Assembly (NCBI GenBank): GCA_004794655.1
Contig: SMMW01000635.1
Coordinates: 3,582,001 to 3,646,000 of the forward strand
Reading direction: 5' to 3'
DNA from: Marisa cornuarietis
Taxonomy: Eukaryota > Mollusca > Gastropoda > Architaenioglossa > Ampullariidae
DNA length: 64,000 nucleotides
The notes under the pieces are model-generated. The model saw nothing but the letters and a program-made list of their open reading frames with translations, searched no databases and was not told where the DNA came from. Made by a program: the position numbers and the translations under genes. This document shows, one piece after another, positions 47,450-58,714 of the stretch. Position 1 is the first letter of the stretch. The number at the start of each line of letters is the position of its first letter.

Positions 47450-49015
47450 TTTATTATTAAAGTAGATTTATATAGCGCAATTTTCAACCCCAGAGTCGAC
47501 TCAATGCGCTTTCAAAAAAAAATGACACAGAGACCATGTTCAAACAAAGACCAAACTTATTAACAAACAATTATACAGAGACATTGCAACAAACAAAAAT
47601 ACAAGGTAGAAAAAGAAAATACTGCACACAAGCATGAACATAACATCTAAAGGATAACATTGAGAGTCATGGTGTGGCGGAGTCTACAGCTGTGAGCAAA
47701 CCATTCGACGAATGTCAGCAGACACAGTCACAGTGAGTGAACTCAATACGCCCAGAGCACGCATTTAGGGTGAGCATTGTTGCCTCCTTCAAGAAATACA
47801 ATGAATTGAAAAAACATCAGTCGTGTGGTAAAGTGCATGGCCTCACATGTCGGCGACCGCACGTGGGCAGTATTTGCGCGCTTGCTGCACAGAATCGTTT
47901 TGTTTGTTGTTGTTGGTTTTTTTTTTTGTTTTTTTTTTTTTTGAAGATCACATGCTCCATCTCTCTGGAGGTTGCGAAGGGCTAGTCTTGTCCTTGACTC
48001 GGCTAAACTAAATCTGAGGACGGTTCACAGCGCGGGCATTAGGCTGCCGATGGACAGGTGTAATATCAGTTTTCCGATGGCTTTGACATCTGATGGACCA
48101 CAGCGGAACTAGGATCTTAGTTGTTCAGCTTTTAACGACTGTTTGTCTCTTTGTTAATCTTTCTTCTGTTTCATTCTTATAGCGAAATAATTATTATTCC
48201 TTGCTTTAATTTTTTGCTGCGGATCCAGTGTCGTATTTCTAAGGTGTAGACCTGGAGTTAGCACTGATCATTTAATCACTGTCAATGAACATTTCCATCG
48301 CTGTTAGTCAAAATATCATCGACCATGATGTCGTAAGAAAACTTTTCTACACAAATGTCGCCGTGGAGAGAGTGGCAGATGTTGCTAAGGACCATCAGTT
48401 GTTAAATGCCCAGCCCCAGTTTGCCGGAAGCTTTCTTATCCAGCGTGGCCATCGCCATCACCAGGCTGGACAGGATCAAGGGCAGGATGAGCAGCTTGAG
48501 CATGTTGAGCAACAAATCCCCAGGAAACCTTAGATAGAAGATCTTGAGCAAAGATCTACATTATCGCGTAGGAATACAAAGTCTGTAGCTGATAGATCAA
48601 GCAATAGATCTGGGAACATGAACGACGGAGTTGGAAAAAAAAACAGTGAAACCAGAATAATTATCCTGTACAACAGTGTCAGTCATAATTAAAAGAACTA
48701 CACTCTTAGCAAAATATTGGAAGAAGAGGTTGGCGTGGTTTCCGTACATACAGAACGCTGAAGCTGAACAGTAATGGCTGACATGGCACCGCTCCGAAAA
48801 ATTGGTGAAGAACAAAAGTCTGCGTGATTCCTACGGTCGACCACAAAACACAGCAGAAACTAAAGAAACTAAAGCTCAGTCAGTGACGAAAATACTGGCA
48901 CAAACTGGATATCAACTGCAGTTACTTACAACCAAGTATAACAATAAATAAATGTGGAACACGAGAGCTGTCAAGCCGTTAAGAGCATGCTCTTTGAGAT
49001 ATCTTTGAAAATATC
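47450..49015 (-). mobile_element. 1,566-bp insertion with retroelement-like 3' tail and SLC1 fragment
   Basis: Flanked by GTCTT (47445-47449 and 49016-49020), and absent from the matching site at 35560. Read on the minus strand it ends in a GCGCTATATAAATCTAC..(TTA) tail like the 3' ends of LINEs in this window. Its other end carries a decayed CGTTAAGAGCATGCTCT word from a LINE 3' region. The middle holds the glutamate-transporter fragment on the same strand as the tail. Confidence 0.65.
48402..48557 (-). pseudogene. Fragment of an SLC1 (excitatory amino acid transporter) exon
   Basis: The minus strand reads [20 protein letters not shown], then [18 protein letters not shown], then a stop at 48404-48402. 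This is the conserved start of a transmembrane region in SLC1 sodium-coupled glutamate and neutral amino acid transporters (FPGE...LPLI.SSL....LD.KASG.MG). Only about 50 residues remain. Upstream in frame there is also a stop, and no splice sites are convincing. It is a displaced piece, not a gene. Confidence 0.75.
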
Positions 49016-49713
49016 GTCTTGATATTATCAACAAGAAGAATATAAGAGAGAATGCCTATACACACTCAAGAGTGAAAGCATAGGAAAAGTAACCACTATC
49101 CCCAGCAGCTCATCATTTTTTACTTCTACCCAGCTAGAGAATAAAGTGCATTCCTTATGAATGTGTACTTTTTTTTACCAATTTGAGAATAAACAATTAC
49201 AAGATATTTAAAGGAAAGACCTTTTAATCAATTATACTCTAGCGCCAAAGAATCAGTAATTAGGCAGTTCGGAAATTTAATATTGTTAATGTTGGAAAAA
49301 CATCGCATGACAATTGATTGTTAATTTAAACTGAAGTTCTAATCCCTCTTCTCTAACGTGGTATGGGGGCACCCTTTATTCAAACACTTATTGAATCAAT
49401 AAAAAAAAACAGCAGCACCAGAAATAAAGAACTTCCTTACATAATTGTGTCTCGTTGCTTTATTTTGCTGTATTTATTTTATTTATTTTACAAGATCTCA
49501 GCGGCTTCTATATTTGACATCAAACATATAAGTGGTTCTTTTTACAGTTGTCTGTGTTTTATTAAGAGATCTGTACATTTTCTGTTGTTTACAATGTTCA
49601 TTTCCGGCTGCTTATATCTTACATTAGACGATTAGATGATGTATCTAGGAACTAATTACTAAAGATCTGGAAGATGTTTATGTATCAGTTGTCTACATCT
49701 GTCTTGAAGTGGC

Positions 49714-49877
49714 CTAGGGGTGACAAGCTCGCTGACAGTCTGCCAAAGTCAGGAAGTTGTTTGCGTTGCCTCCACATCCGCCATAAGTAAACAACCTGCA
49801 CGCCTTTGCTTTTGTGTTGTAGAAATATCTCTTAAAGCCAGCTTTACAAGGACCAGTGTCACTTGGCAGGTCGCAGT
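49714..49877 (-). CDS. Kunitz gene 4 exon 3: domain 3 and stop
   Basis: Acceptor CGACAG ends at 49878. Six cysteines, loop GPCKAGFKRYF, core FTYGGCGGNANNF, TAG at 49716-49714 two residues after the last Cys. Confidence 0.85.
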
Positions 49878-50959
49878 CTGTCGAAGAAATGAATAAAGTA
49901 GTTTATTTTAACGATGTTTGTGAACAAAAAATAAATACATCACTGCTGGATAAAATCAGATTGTTTATTATTAACCATCATATTAGTATCTTTGAATTCT
50001 TCGTTCTTTCCCATTCTCCTTTTTTTTTTTTTTTGCTTTCTTTCTTTCTTTCTTTCTTTTTTTATACACACATGGAAGGCAGACTTGCTGGCAATCTTGC
50101 AAAGTCACAAATTTATTAGCGTTGCCACCACAGCCACCGTAGATGAACCCCTCACAGGCCTTGGAAGTTTTGTTGAAGAAATACATGGGGAAGTACGCTT
50201 CACAAGGACCCGGCTCACTGGGCAGGGAGCAAAGACAGGCCCGTATACAGGTGTCATTAGTAACATAATTGTTTGCGTTGCCTTTACAGCCTCCGTACTT
50301 GAATTCCTCACACATTTTTGAAGACACGTTGAAAAAATACCTTGGAATAGATGCTCTACAGGGGCCTGGATAACGGGGCTCGGTACAACCTGCGGGACAC
50401 AAAAGCAAAATAGTGATATTAGTTTTGTTTTGATAATATTTTAAGACATGTGACTAAAATTATTTTCACACGATACCCAACAGCTTGTCATAAATTCAAA
50501 CAATATTACTATTTTGTTTAAGCATTAAAGTTAATCATTTGTTTCTTTAGTGAAGACTTAGTTACTATCCTTACCTTAGAATATCAACACATGAAAGTTT
50601 TGCATATTCATTTTTTAAATGGCAGGCGCGGAAGAATTCTGCTTCTACGCAATACCGGAATAGTCATGAATAACAAAGAAAAAAGTATCGACTTCTTTTT
50701 CTTTGTAATTTACTAATGTTTATATAGTGATTAGGGACTTCTTTGTTGATTATGCATTCTTTCTTTTCTTTTGTTCTTTCGTTTGTCTTTTCCTTTAACA
50801 AATCTTTCTTACCTTCCATTATTCATTTATTATTTTCTTATTATATCATGTGAGGAGGATTATACAGACAGAGGAAGGAACAAAACTCCTGGACTGACCA
50901 CTGTCACCCTCGTTAACAAGGCTGAGGATCACGAGGAAGAAAAACAGTCTGAGTTCCAT
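49714..50959 (-). CDS. Kunitz gene 4: secreted three-domain Kunitz protein, 3 exons
   Basis: Exons are 50899-50959 (signal peptide), 50072-50389 (domains 1 and 2) and 49714-49877 (domain 3). Coding length is 543 bp, 180 residues, all introns phase 1. It is the nearest relative of gene 3, with the same exon sizes apart from one final codon, similar introns and flanks, and starts 13.5 kb away. P1 residues are Arg (GPCRASI), Glu (GPCEAYF) and Lys (GPCKAGF), so two of three differ from gene 3 (Arg for Lys, Glu for Gln). The donor after domain 2 has the same unusual T|GTGTGT. A conserved AATAAA on the minus strand lies near 49458. The 3' flank contains the 1.57-kb insertion that carries the SLC1 fragment. 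Confidence 0.87.
50072..50389 (-). CDS. Kunitz gene 4 exon 2: domains 1 and 2
   Basis: 318-bp phase 1-1 exon after CCGCAG. All twelve cysteines are present. Domain 1 P1 is Arg, domain 2 P1 is Glu; cores FKYGGCKGNANNY and [13 protein letters not shown]. Confidence 0.85.
50899..50959 (-). CDS. Kunitz gene 4 exon 1: signal peptide
   Basis: ATG at 50959-50957, core LFFFLVILSLV, ending EGDS (His to Asp relative to gene 3), donor at 50898-50897. Confidence 0.85.
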
Positions 50960-51590
50960 CGCAGCAAAAATGATTGTTACTCCTGATTGTCGACCGTTGA
51001 AACCTGATGGCAATCAAGATAATACACTGAGACATTTACAAGGTGGTGACACATGGTATACATTATGTGTATACATGATATTACACTTACAGCAAACACG
51101 AATACACATTGAACATGGATAGAGAAACTATAAGGATGGAAATGTATGAAGAAAAGTGAGCAGGAAAACGAATAAATGGAGTTAATGCTGTGCTCTTCGT
51201 TTCTGCTCTTCAAAAGTACCACGAGCTCTGAGATCTCTGTATGTGTCTTTCATTTATCTACTTGCCGTTTTAAAAACATTTACATGTGGGTTATTATTTC
51301 ACTGCTGTGATAGGGCGACCTGTGTAATTGTGAATGCGTTAGGGGCGTCTCGGCCACCAGTGGCAGAGGCTGCGGGCTCTTGTAATGCGAGAGTCGCGCT
51401 TCAGTGGATGGAAATTTCGACCGGCAGCTTTGAAAATTTTTATTTATCAAACTACAGTAATGACAGTCATCTGTGATACACCGTTTTAAAGAGCATTTTT
51501 AAAAGATTCACTTGGTGTAAATTTTAAGACACATAGGTTTTGTCTTATAGTACTAAAATCAAATGAAAGATGGTGTCTGTGTGCAGTTTA

Positions 51591-53351
51591 CCCAGATAGC
51601 ATTAAAGCATTTTATAAACGTTTGAAAAGCGCTAACATGGCTGTAATAATGTTAAAGTTTTAGATGAAACATTTTAGAACCAGGTTAGGAACATTTACGA
51701 ATAAACATGTAAAAACATGTAAAAACTGAAACATTGTGCAAACATTTTAAATTGGTAGGAACAATAACATTTAAAGAAAAATATTAAATAGATGTACTGT
51801 AAACGTGTACTAAAACTTCCGGCCGTCGCGTGGTTTTGAGCTGAAAGGCCGCCATTTTGTTTGCCGGTTTCTCAATTCTACATGGATTTGTACTCCAACA
51901 ACCGAAAATGACAAGAAAATAGTAAGTAATATTCAAACTCTAATGTGTGTTCTAATAAAATATGTGGGGTTTTTTTTGGTACTATATGTTTGTATATAAT
52001 GTGTAAATAATTTGTTGTTAATTTCCGATTGCTGACTTCTTCACGATTTGAGTCGAATGCAGTTGCGATCTTTAATTTCATTATAGTACAAGTAAAAAAA
52101 GCTATATTTCTGAAGAGTTACACCATCTGAATGTTTAAACAATGCTCTTTAAAGCGGTGCATCACATATGGTTGTCTTTATTATAGGTTAATAGTTATAA
52201 ATATTCAATATCTATGGTCGAATTGTTGAATTGCAGGCATTTCCGCCATAAGCAATGGATTAAAACTTAAAAATTCAGTTATTTACAGTTCTCACAAATA
52301 ATATTTTAATAGTGTATTATATATGTCACATCATTATGTGTGAGATTTGAAAACTGTTGTAAAATCGGTCATCTCGAAACACGGTTACACACCATGCACT
52401 TCGTATTGACGCCACGTCGGGTTGTTTCCCTTGCTTAAACTCGGAGAAGTATTGTTTTAAAAACAAGATTTTGATCAGCGTTTTCTTAGTGAACCTTCGT
52501 AGAAATACGGTAAAACGTTGAAGATAACAACTACAGTCAGAATATCAAGTGAGTCCTTAAACAGATGGCGCCATTCTAAATTAAAAGTCACTTAATCGCC
52601 ATGCTATTTTGCCGAACCCAAATGCTAGATGCTACTGTCCTACAGTATTAATAGCAGGCGTGTCGTTCTTTGGTCTCGAGTGATGTAGTGGATCAAAACA
52701 TTCACTTGTCATCAGTGCAGTAAACGGCTCGGGCTTAGATGTGACAATGGCAGGATGTGGCGGTGGAGATAGGCGCGGCAGCGAACAGGGCCATTCGCGT
52801 GATGTCAGCAGTTGCAGTGACTCTGGACCCTCCTGACTCAGACCACCGTGGATGCACGTTGCCGTAGGTAACACATGGTCGCACGACTCGGTTACCTCCA
52901 ACGACAAACTATTCGGTCTTGAGTCTGAGGTCATTGAGGGAGAAATGGCGCAACATTCAGAGTACTTTAGGGGCACGCAGTCTTTTTTTTTCTCAGCACT
53001 TGGCATCTGGCTGGCTACCTTGCCGTGATGCAGTGTTAGTTGCTGGCTCGGCGTAAAACCACCTCGTCTCAGTGAGCAGCATATTCAAATGTCACATAAC
53101 AAAATTAAGTTTAACCTCTCTGGGTGAGAAAATTTGTTAAATGGTTGGATAAGTGTTTAAAATTCAGATCAACTATGAAATGTTTGAAAAAAGGCTGTAA
53201 AAGGTCGGCAAAAAGTTGGAAAGCAAACATTAATAACACATTACTTTGATGGGCATGATAAGCGTTTCAAAAAAATTTCCTGCGAATATTATTTGAACAT
53301 TTCGCGAGAACCATTTGTAAACGATTATAAAACGTTCAAATGCTATCTGGG
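51591..53351. mobile_element. 1.76-kb terminal-inverted-repeat element, TA target, in unit A copy 3
   Basis: Begins CCCAGATAGCATT and ends AATGCTATCTGGG, with TA on each side (51589-51590, 53352-53353). Copy 2 has the empty site at about 38110. No transposase is visible, so it is non-autonomous. The ends are rich in AAACATTT-type words. Inside is a segment (51820-51925) resembling a promoter and first exon. A decayed tRNA-SINE-like stretch lies near 52670-52740. Confidence 0.8.
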
Positions 53352-55324
53352 TAGAACCGGTTTTAAGCGGTGTCTATCAGTTTCGAAGTTAACACAAAAA
53401 TTATTTACACAATATATACAAACATAAAGTGCCAAACAAACATATATTTTATTAGAATATACGTTAGACTTCAAATATTACTTATTGTTTTATTCTTATT
53501 TGCGGTTGTTGAAGTACAAATCCATGTCAAAATGAGTGACTGACATTAGACTCCAAAATGGCGCATGACCAAATAAAACGTTCCCTACTTTATAATAAAA
53601 CGAAAACTGTGATTGGCTGAACTGTTAACACAGTCAAGGGGACGGAAATCTGTATGAAACATTTCCAAAAGTTCCAGTAGTTTCCTCCCTTATGTATTCA
53701 TTCATTTACGTTCATTGCGATGTGTTGTTTACGCTACCCCTACTTGCGGTCAACGTAGGCCGCCTGTGGCACTACACACGTGTTACAGGATAACCACCGC
53801 TTAGCCTTGTGGACATACAGCTGACAACTATACCAGAGTCAGTAACACCAAGTGTCCATATTTGTAATCGTGTACTTTAGTAAGTAAATACATTTGTTTT
53901 GTCTTTGTTCTCTTACTTTTGTCAGAGTCAGACTGTTTCTGTTTCTGGAAGTTACATTGTGTCCACCAGATGCATCTTGCTTCGCTTTCCCTTTTTTTCC
54001 TCACACCATGTTCATCGTCAATATTAAGACTCCGATTATTATGTGGTAGTATTCTTTAATATTTGATTATTCATCTGGAATAGTCCTTCAGTTTCATGCT
54101 CACTTCGTTCTTTTCATTCATCGTCATCAAAAATTACTATATGAAACATAAGAAAATTTTGGATCGAATCGTTAGATATGAACTGAATCTTCAACATCGT
54201 ACGATTCTGTCGTTGATGATCTTGTCAACTGCCTTCGTAAATTTTCACTAGTCTCAATAAAGTGCTAACTAGTTCTGTTCAACTAAAAGAATCTTACACA
54301 AACTTAATGACTACGACTCAATTAATCGCTAAGAGCAAAGGGACTGACATACGTGGCGATCCTCCAGCAGGAACAGCTCAGTGTCTACCTGTCAGGTGTC
54401 GATGTCTGTCGTTAGTGTTGATAACCTGTAGCTTTTATTTCTTTCCAACAGTCCTCCCACAGGATGAGTCAGGCCTGCGTGGTAGAGCATGTAGCCCCTC
54501 CTTATTCTGTTTTATCCCCCGAGTATTAAAAAAAATATATTATGTTGACCTCATTTAACTTCTCGTCTTCTCCTCGTCTTTCACTTTCACCATCTACATT
54601 CCGTTATTTGTTTAGTACATGGATCTTACGGAACTAATAAGTTCCTAGCCGTTCCATCCCATCTCATTAGTTCTGTCGCTTAAATAAGGAAACCAGGATT
54701 GTAATTAATGTCAGTCATGTCTTAGTTACGTACAGTTATAGCCAAGGACATTATTTGGGTTGCTGGGAATTGATTGCATGTGGGTGCGTTTCTTATTTAT
54801 TCCTGGTTTATGTGCAATGACCAATTTTAAAAGAAAGAAACAAACAAACAAACAAAGAAAGAAAGAGAATGAAACTGAAAATAAAACCAGTAAGTCTAAG
54901 AGAGCAGCAGTCAGATACAAGCGTCTGTCGTCTGTTTCTGTGTCATGGACCCTGTCTGCTAAAGCTGTTGCAGAAAATTATATTTCTTCTCAAAAATTCA
55001 CATCCGTAATGAGTGAACAGCTGCCTCTTTCTTCCCTTCAAATAACGAGACCGGCCCCATCTTACTATCTCAGTCTGTGCACTCATCCCCCTGCAATCTC
55101 TCAATCAAGCTGGCGGAAAAACGGACGCTCGCGTCGTCTGATGAGTCAGATGTGGGCGGTTCGAATTTTGTTCCTGACATCGAGTCAACAGGGTGAGATT
55201 TTTATGTGCCAGTCCTTTGCGATGCTCGCTCCTTAGTGAGGTCACGTGTTGCTCCTATTTACAGTCTTCTGGGACCGGGTGCACGGAATGTTAGTAGGCG
55301 GCAGACTTGGGTCCAGCGCACAGC

Positions 55325-56255
55325 AGCTTGACTGCTCAAGATACATTGAGCCTAGACACATCTTGATTTCTCACTATAGATTGAGCCTCGACACATCTTG
55401 ATTGCTCACAATACATTGAGCCTAGACACATCTTGATTGCTCACGATAGATTGAGCCTCGACACATCTTGATTGCTCACAATACATTGAGCTTAGACACA
55501 TCTTGATTGCTCACAATACATTGAGCTTAGACACATCTTGATTGCTCACGATAGATTAAGCCTCGACACATCTTGATTGCTCACAATACATTGAGCCTAG
55601 ACACATCTTGATTGCTCACAATACATTGAGCCTAGACACATCTTGATTGCTCACAATACATTGAGCCTCGACACATCTTGATTGCTCACGATAGGTTAGC
55701 CTCGACACATCTTGATTGCTCACGATAGATTGAGCCTCGACACATCTTGATTGCTCACAATACATTGAGCCTCGACACATCTTGATTACTTACAACATCT
55801 TGATTACTTACAATAGATTGAGCCTCGACACATCTTGATTGCTCACAATACATTGAGCCTCGACACAATCTTGATTACTTACAATAGATTGAGCCTCGAC
55901 ACATCTTGATTGCTCACAATACATTGAGCCTCGACACATCTTGGTTACTTACAATAGATTGAGCCTCGACACATCTTGATTACTTACAATAGATTGAGCC
56001 TCGACACATCTTGATTACTTACAATAGATTGAGCCTCGACACATCTTTATTACTTACAATAGATTGAGCCTCGACACATCTTGATTACTTACAATAGATT
56101 GAGTCTCGAGATGTCTTGATTGCTCACAACAGATTTAGCCTCGACACATCTTGATTGCTCACAATAGACTGAGCCTCGACACATCTTGATTGCTTACAAT
56201 AGACTCAGCCTCGACACATCTTGTTAGCTTACAATAGACTGAGCCTTGAGAAGTC
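55325..56255. repeat. 35-bp minisatellite, about 26 copies, unit A copy 3
   Basis: Expanded version of the array in the other A copies. Sub-types TTGCTCACAATACATTGAG and TTACTTACAATAGATTGAG form separate runs. Confidence 0.88.
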
Positions 56256-56265
56256 TTGTGCACCA

Positions 56266-56527
56266 GGGGCCAGTTGCACAATACGTTTCTAAACCTTAGA
56301 ACTGTTATAAAGAAACAAAATCTCTTCTTAGCCATTTTGACGCATTGCAGAAAAACACAAAAGTTGTAGTGTTGGACGGAAAGTCAGACTTAAACAACTT
56401 TATCTTACTTAATGCAGTTTTAGTTTTTAAAATTCTAAACTTGTGGTGTGCACTTTAAACTAATTATCTAATTAGAGTTAATGCCTAAAAGTGTTTAAAA
56501 TTAGAAATGTGTTGTGCAACTGGCCCC
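56266..56527. mobile_element. MITE with GGGGCCAGTTGCAC inverted repeats
   Basis: 262 bp, starting GGGGCCAGTTGCACAA and ending TTGTGCAACTGGCCCC. It interrupts the phrase between CACCAG and CCTTGCTATTG that is continuous in copies 1 (30253) and 2 (40248). It has no coding capacity. Confidence 0.8.
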
Positions 56528-56954
56528 TAACCCCTTGCTATTGATCAAGAAGCCGCCGACACCGAAACAATAAACAAGAAGCAGATGTGGATGGCGAAAG
56601 CAAAGTTATAAATGAAAAACTTTTTAAAATATTTCCCCTTGTGGCCCTTAATTTTATGCGAGGAAAGTGAGGTCGCCTCACTCGCCAACGACCTAAAGGA
56701 TAGAGAACAGCCTTTATATATGACATGTGTACATAATATTATGCAGACTGTACGGTCTTTAGATATTATTACTTAAGCGTAACAGATGCTTCATATACCC
56801 AAGTATAGCTAAAATAAACATATCTGACGGCTGCATGCAGTAATACCCAGGGTACTAACAGGAGACACCCGTGTGACAGAGCGTGCTGCTTCTGTCCCTT
56901 CCTTACTTTTTACCTTAAAGGTCTTACATCAATCACTGATTTATTTGCAAACAG

Positions 56955-57076
56955 AAACCAAGGTCCGTGAAACAGTTCCTTGTAAAGGATTCTTCTCCAC
57001 AAACACCGGACAATGCGACCTCTGGTGGGTGTGGAGCCAACACTTAAACTACTTACAAGTACTTGACTGTCGACGG
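56955..57076 (+). pseudogene. Fossil Kunitz exon in unit A copy 3, truncated
   Basis: Same fossil, cut after the CRR motif where the unit recombines with another part of A (57077 onward). Confidence 0.65.
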
Positions 57077-57379
57077 GCGATCCTCCAGCAGGAACAGCTC
57101 AGTGTCTACCTGTCAGGTGTCGCTGTCTGTCGTTAGTGTTGATAACCTGTAGCTTTTATTTCTTTCAGACGGTCCTCCCACAGGGTGTCAAGCCTGCGTG
57201 TAGAGCATGTAGCCCCTCGCCACTTTCTTGTATCCCCCGAGTATTAAATGTTGACCTCATCTAACTCCTCCTGGAGAGCGTTAAGACTAAAACAGTAACC
57301 AAATATCTTTTAATGCCCTTGGGTTTTGGTGGGCGTAGTTCCTCAGATCCCAGAGGCTTTTGTCTGCAGTGGTAGTTTC

Positions 57380-57380
<1 letters not shown>

Positions 57381-57467
<87 letters not shown>

Positions 57468-58032
57468 AAAAAAATCGTGCGTGTTTGCATGTTTTCATCG
57501 TCTGCTAAAGCTGCGAGATCGGTATTAAGGACATGGTGTGGTCTAAATCCACTAGTTTAAATAATAATAATAATAATAATAATAATAAACGCCCTATTGT
57601 CTCCTATTTCTCATGAAGAAACTATGCTTATTACACGTTTCATATCCACAACATTTACCGGCAGGATTTCCACCTAAACTCACGGTCGCCAGCCAAGGAG
57701 TCTGGTCGTTAGGTCTTTCTTCTTCTCGGGGGCTGTGATGTGGTTTCTCTCGGTAAAGAGGATGGATTTGTCACTAAGAAATTGTCACGTGTGTGGTGTG
57801 ATTGTCAGCCCGTGACCAGCTGTAAAAGGACAGGCGTTAGCCCGCATGTCATTGTGCAGGTGTGCGCTTGAAAAAACACGATGCATTATTCATCAGAGAT
57901 TATTTCCCACCATCTTCTAGCTGCCTCTTTGTTTGATGATTACAGTTTGCATTTTCGGCTGAGCGCTTATAGTCAGACGCTGCTTGTGTGCAAATATTAG
58001 AGTGAGGCATGAAATAAAATCAGAAGACGCGC

Positions 58033-58100
<68 letters not shown>

Positions 58101-58533
58101 TTTGAAAGAGAGAGAGAGAGAGAAGGATGGTGAAAGGATGAATTATAGGAGACCGAGGAAGAAACTCAAATGACTGACCGTACTATCGACTACAGGAAAT
58201 ACTTTTTTATTTTGCCATAAATGGTCATTAAGCAGATGACATTGGCGAAAGAAAACTAAGGCAGTGGGGGGGGGGCACTCTCTTTTCCAAACATTAGCAG
58301 CTGTACTGCTGACCATGTGTAGAATCTAGCACTGAATCAATTGTGTAAGGACCTATTCCTGCTGCCAAAAATACTTGTACGATAATGGCAGCTGCTGTAT
58401 GGTGGGATCTTTTCGTGAATGTCCATTAACTCATTGTTTCTTTAAAAAAATCATATTTTTTCTTATATTTTAATATAAATTTTTATCTCTCCCCTGCCAT
58501 TTTCTCTCTCTCTCTCTCTCACGGGGTGATCCG

Positions 58534-58617
<84 letters not shown>
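57381..58617. repeat. Three long (GT)n tracts in 1.2 kb
   Basis: GT runs at 57381-57456, 58032-58099 and 58536-58616, the first two followed by (GA)n and the third preceded by (CT)n. A short (AAT)n lies at 57562-57588. The rest of this stretch shows no gene. Confidence 0.9.
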
Positions 58618-58714
58618 AACTAGCACTTAGCGTCCCGACATGCACCAGGCCCCAGGGAATGAAGATGGTTTCCCTCTGCAGCCTTGCGAAGGTTCGAGCT
58701 TGGTCATGAAAGTT

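Larger units (their letters stand above)
47018..50974. repeat. Duplicated unit B, copy 2 (contains Kunitz gene 4)
   Basis: Sister of 34967-37486. Homology is interrupted by a 1,566-bp insertion at 47450-49015, flanked by GTCTT on both sides. Apart from that and the (GATA)n tract, the two copies differ by scattered substitutions and small indels. Confidence 0.8.
50975..57312. repeat. Duplicated unit A, copy 3 (upstream of gene 4)
   Basis: Same order as copy 2, enlarged by a TA-duplicating transposon (51591-53351), an expanded 35-bp array (about 26 copies) and a MITE (56266-56527). The right end is a mosaic: after 57076 the match jumps back to an earlier part of the unit (like 28866-29050), then to a later part (like 33390-33420). 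Confidence 0.8.

Noticed and set aside
48285..48533. 83-codon plus-strand open frame
   Set aside because: The opposite strand carries the SLC1 motif; the plus frame is its shadow.
52632..53006. 124-codon minus-strand frame as a transposase
   Set aside because: It shows no DDE motif or helix-turn-helix. It overlaps a decayed SINE-like region inside a non-autonomous element.
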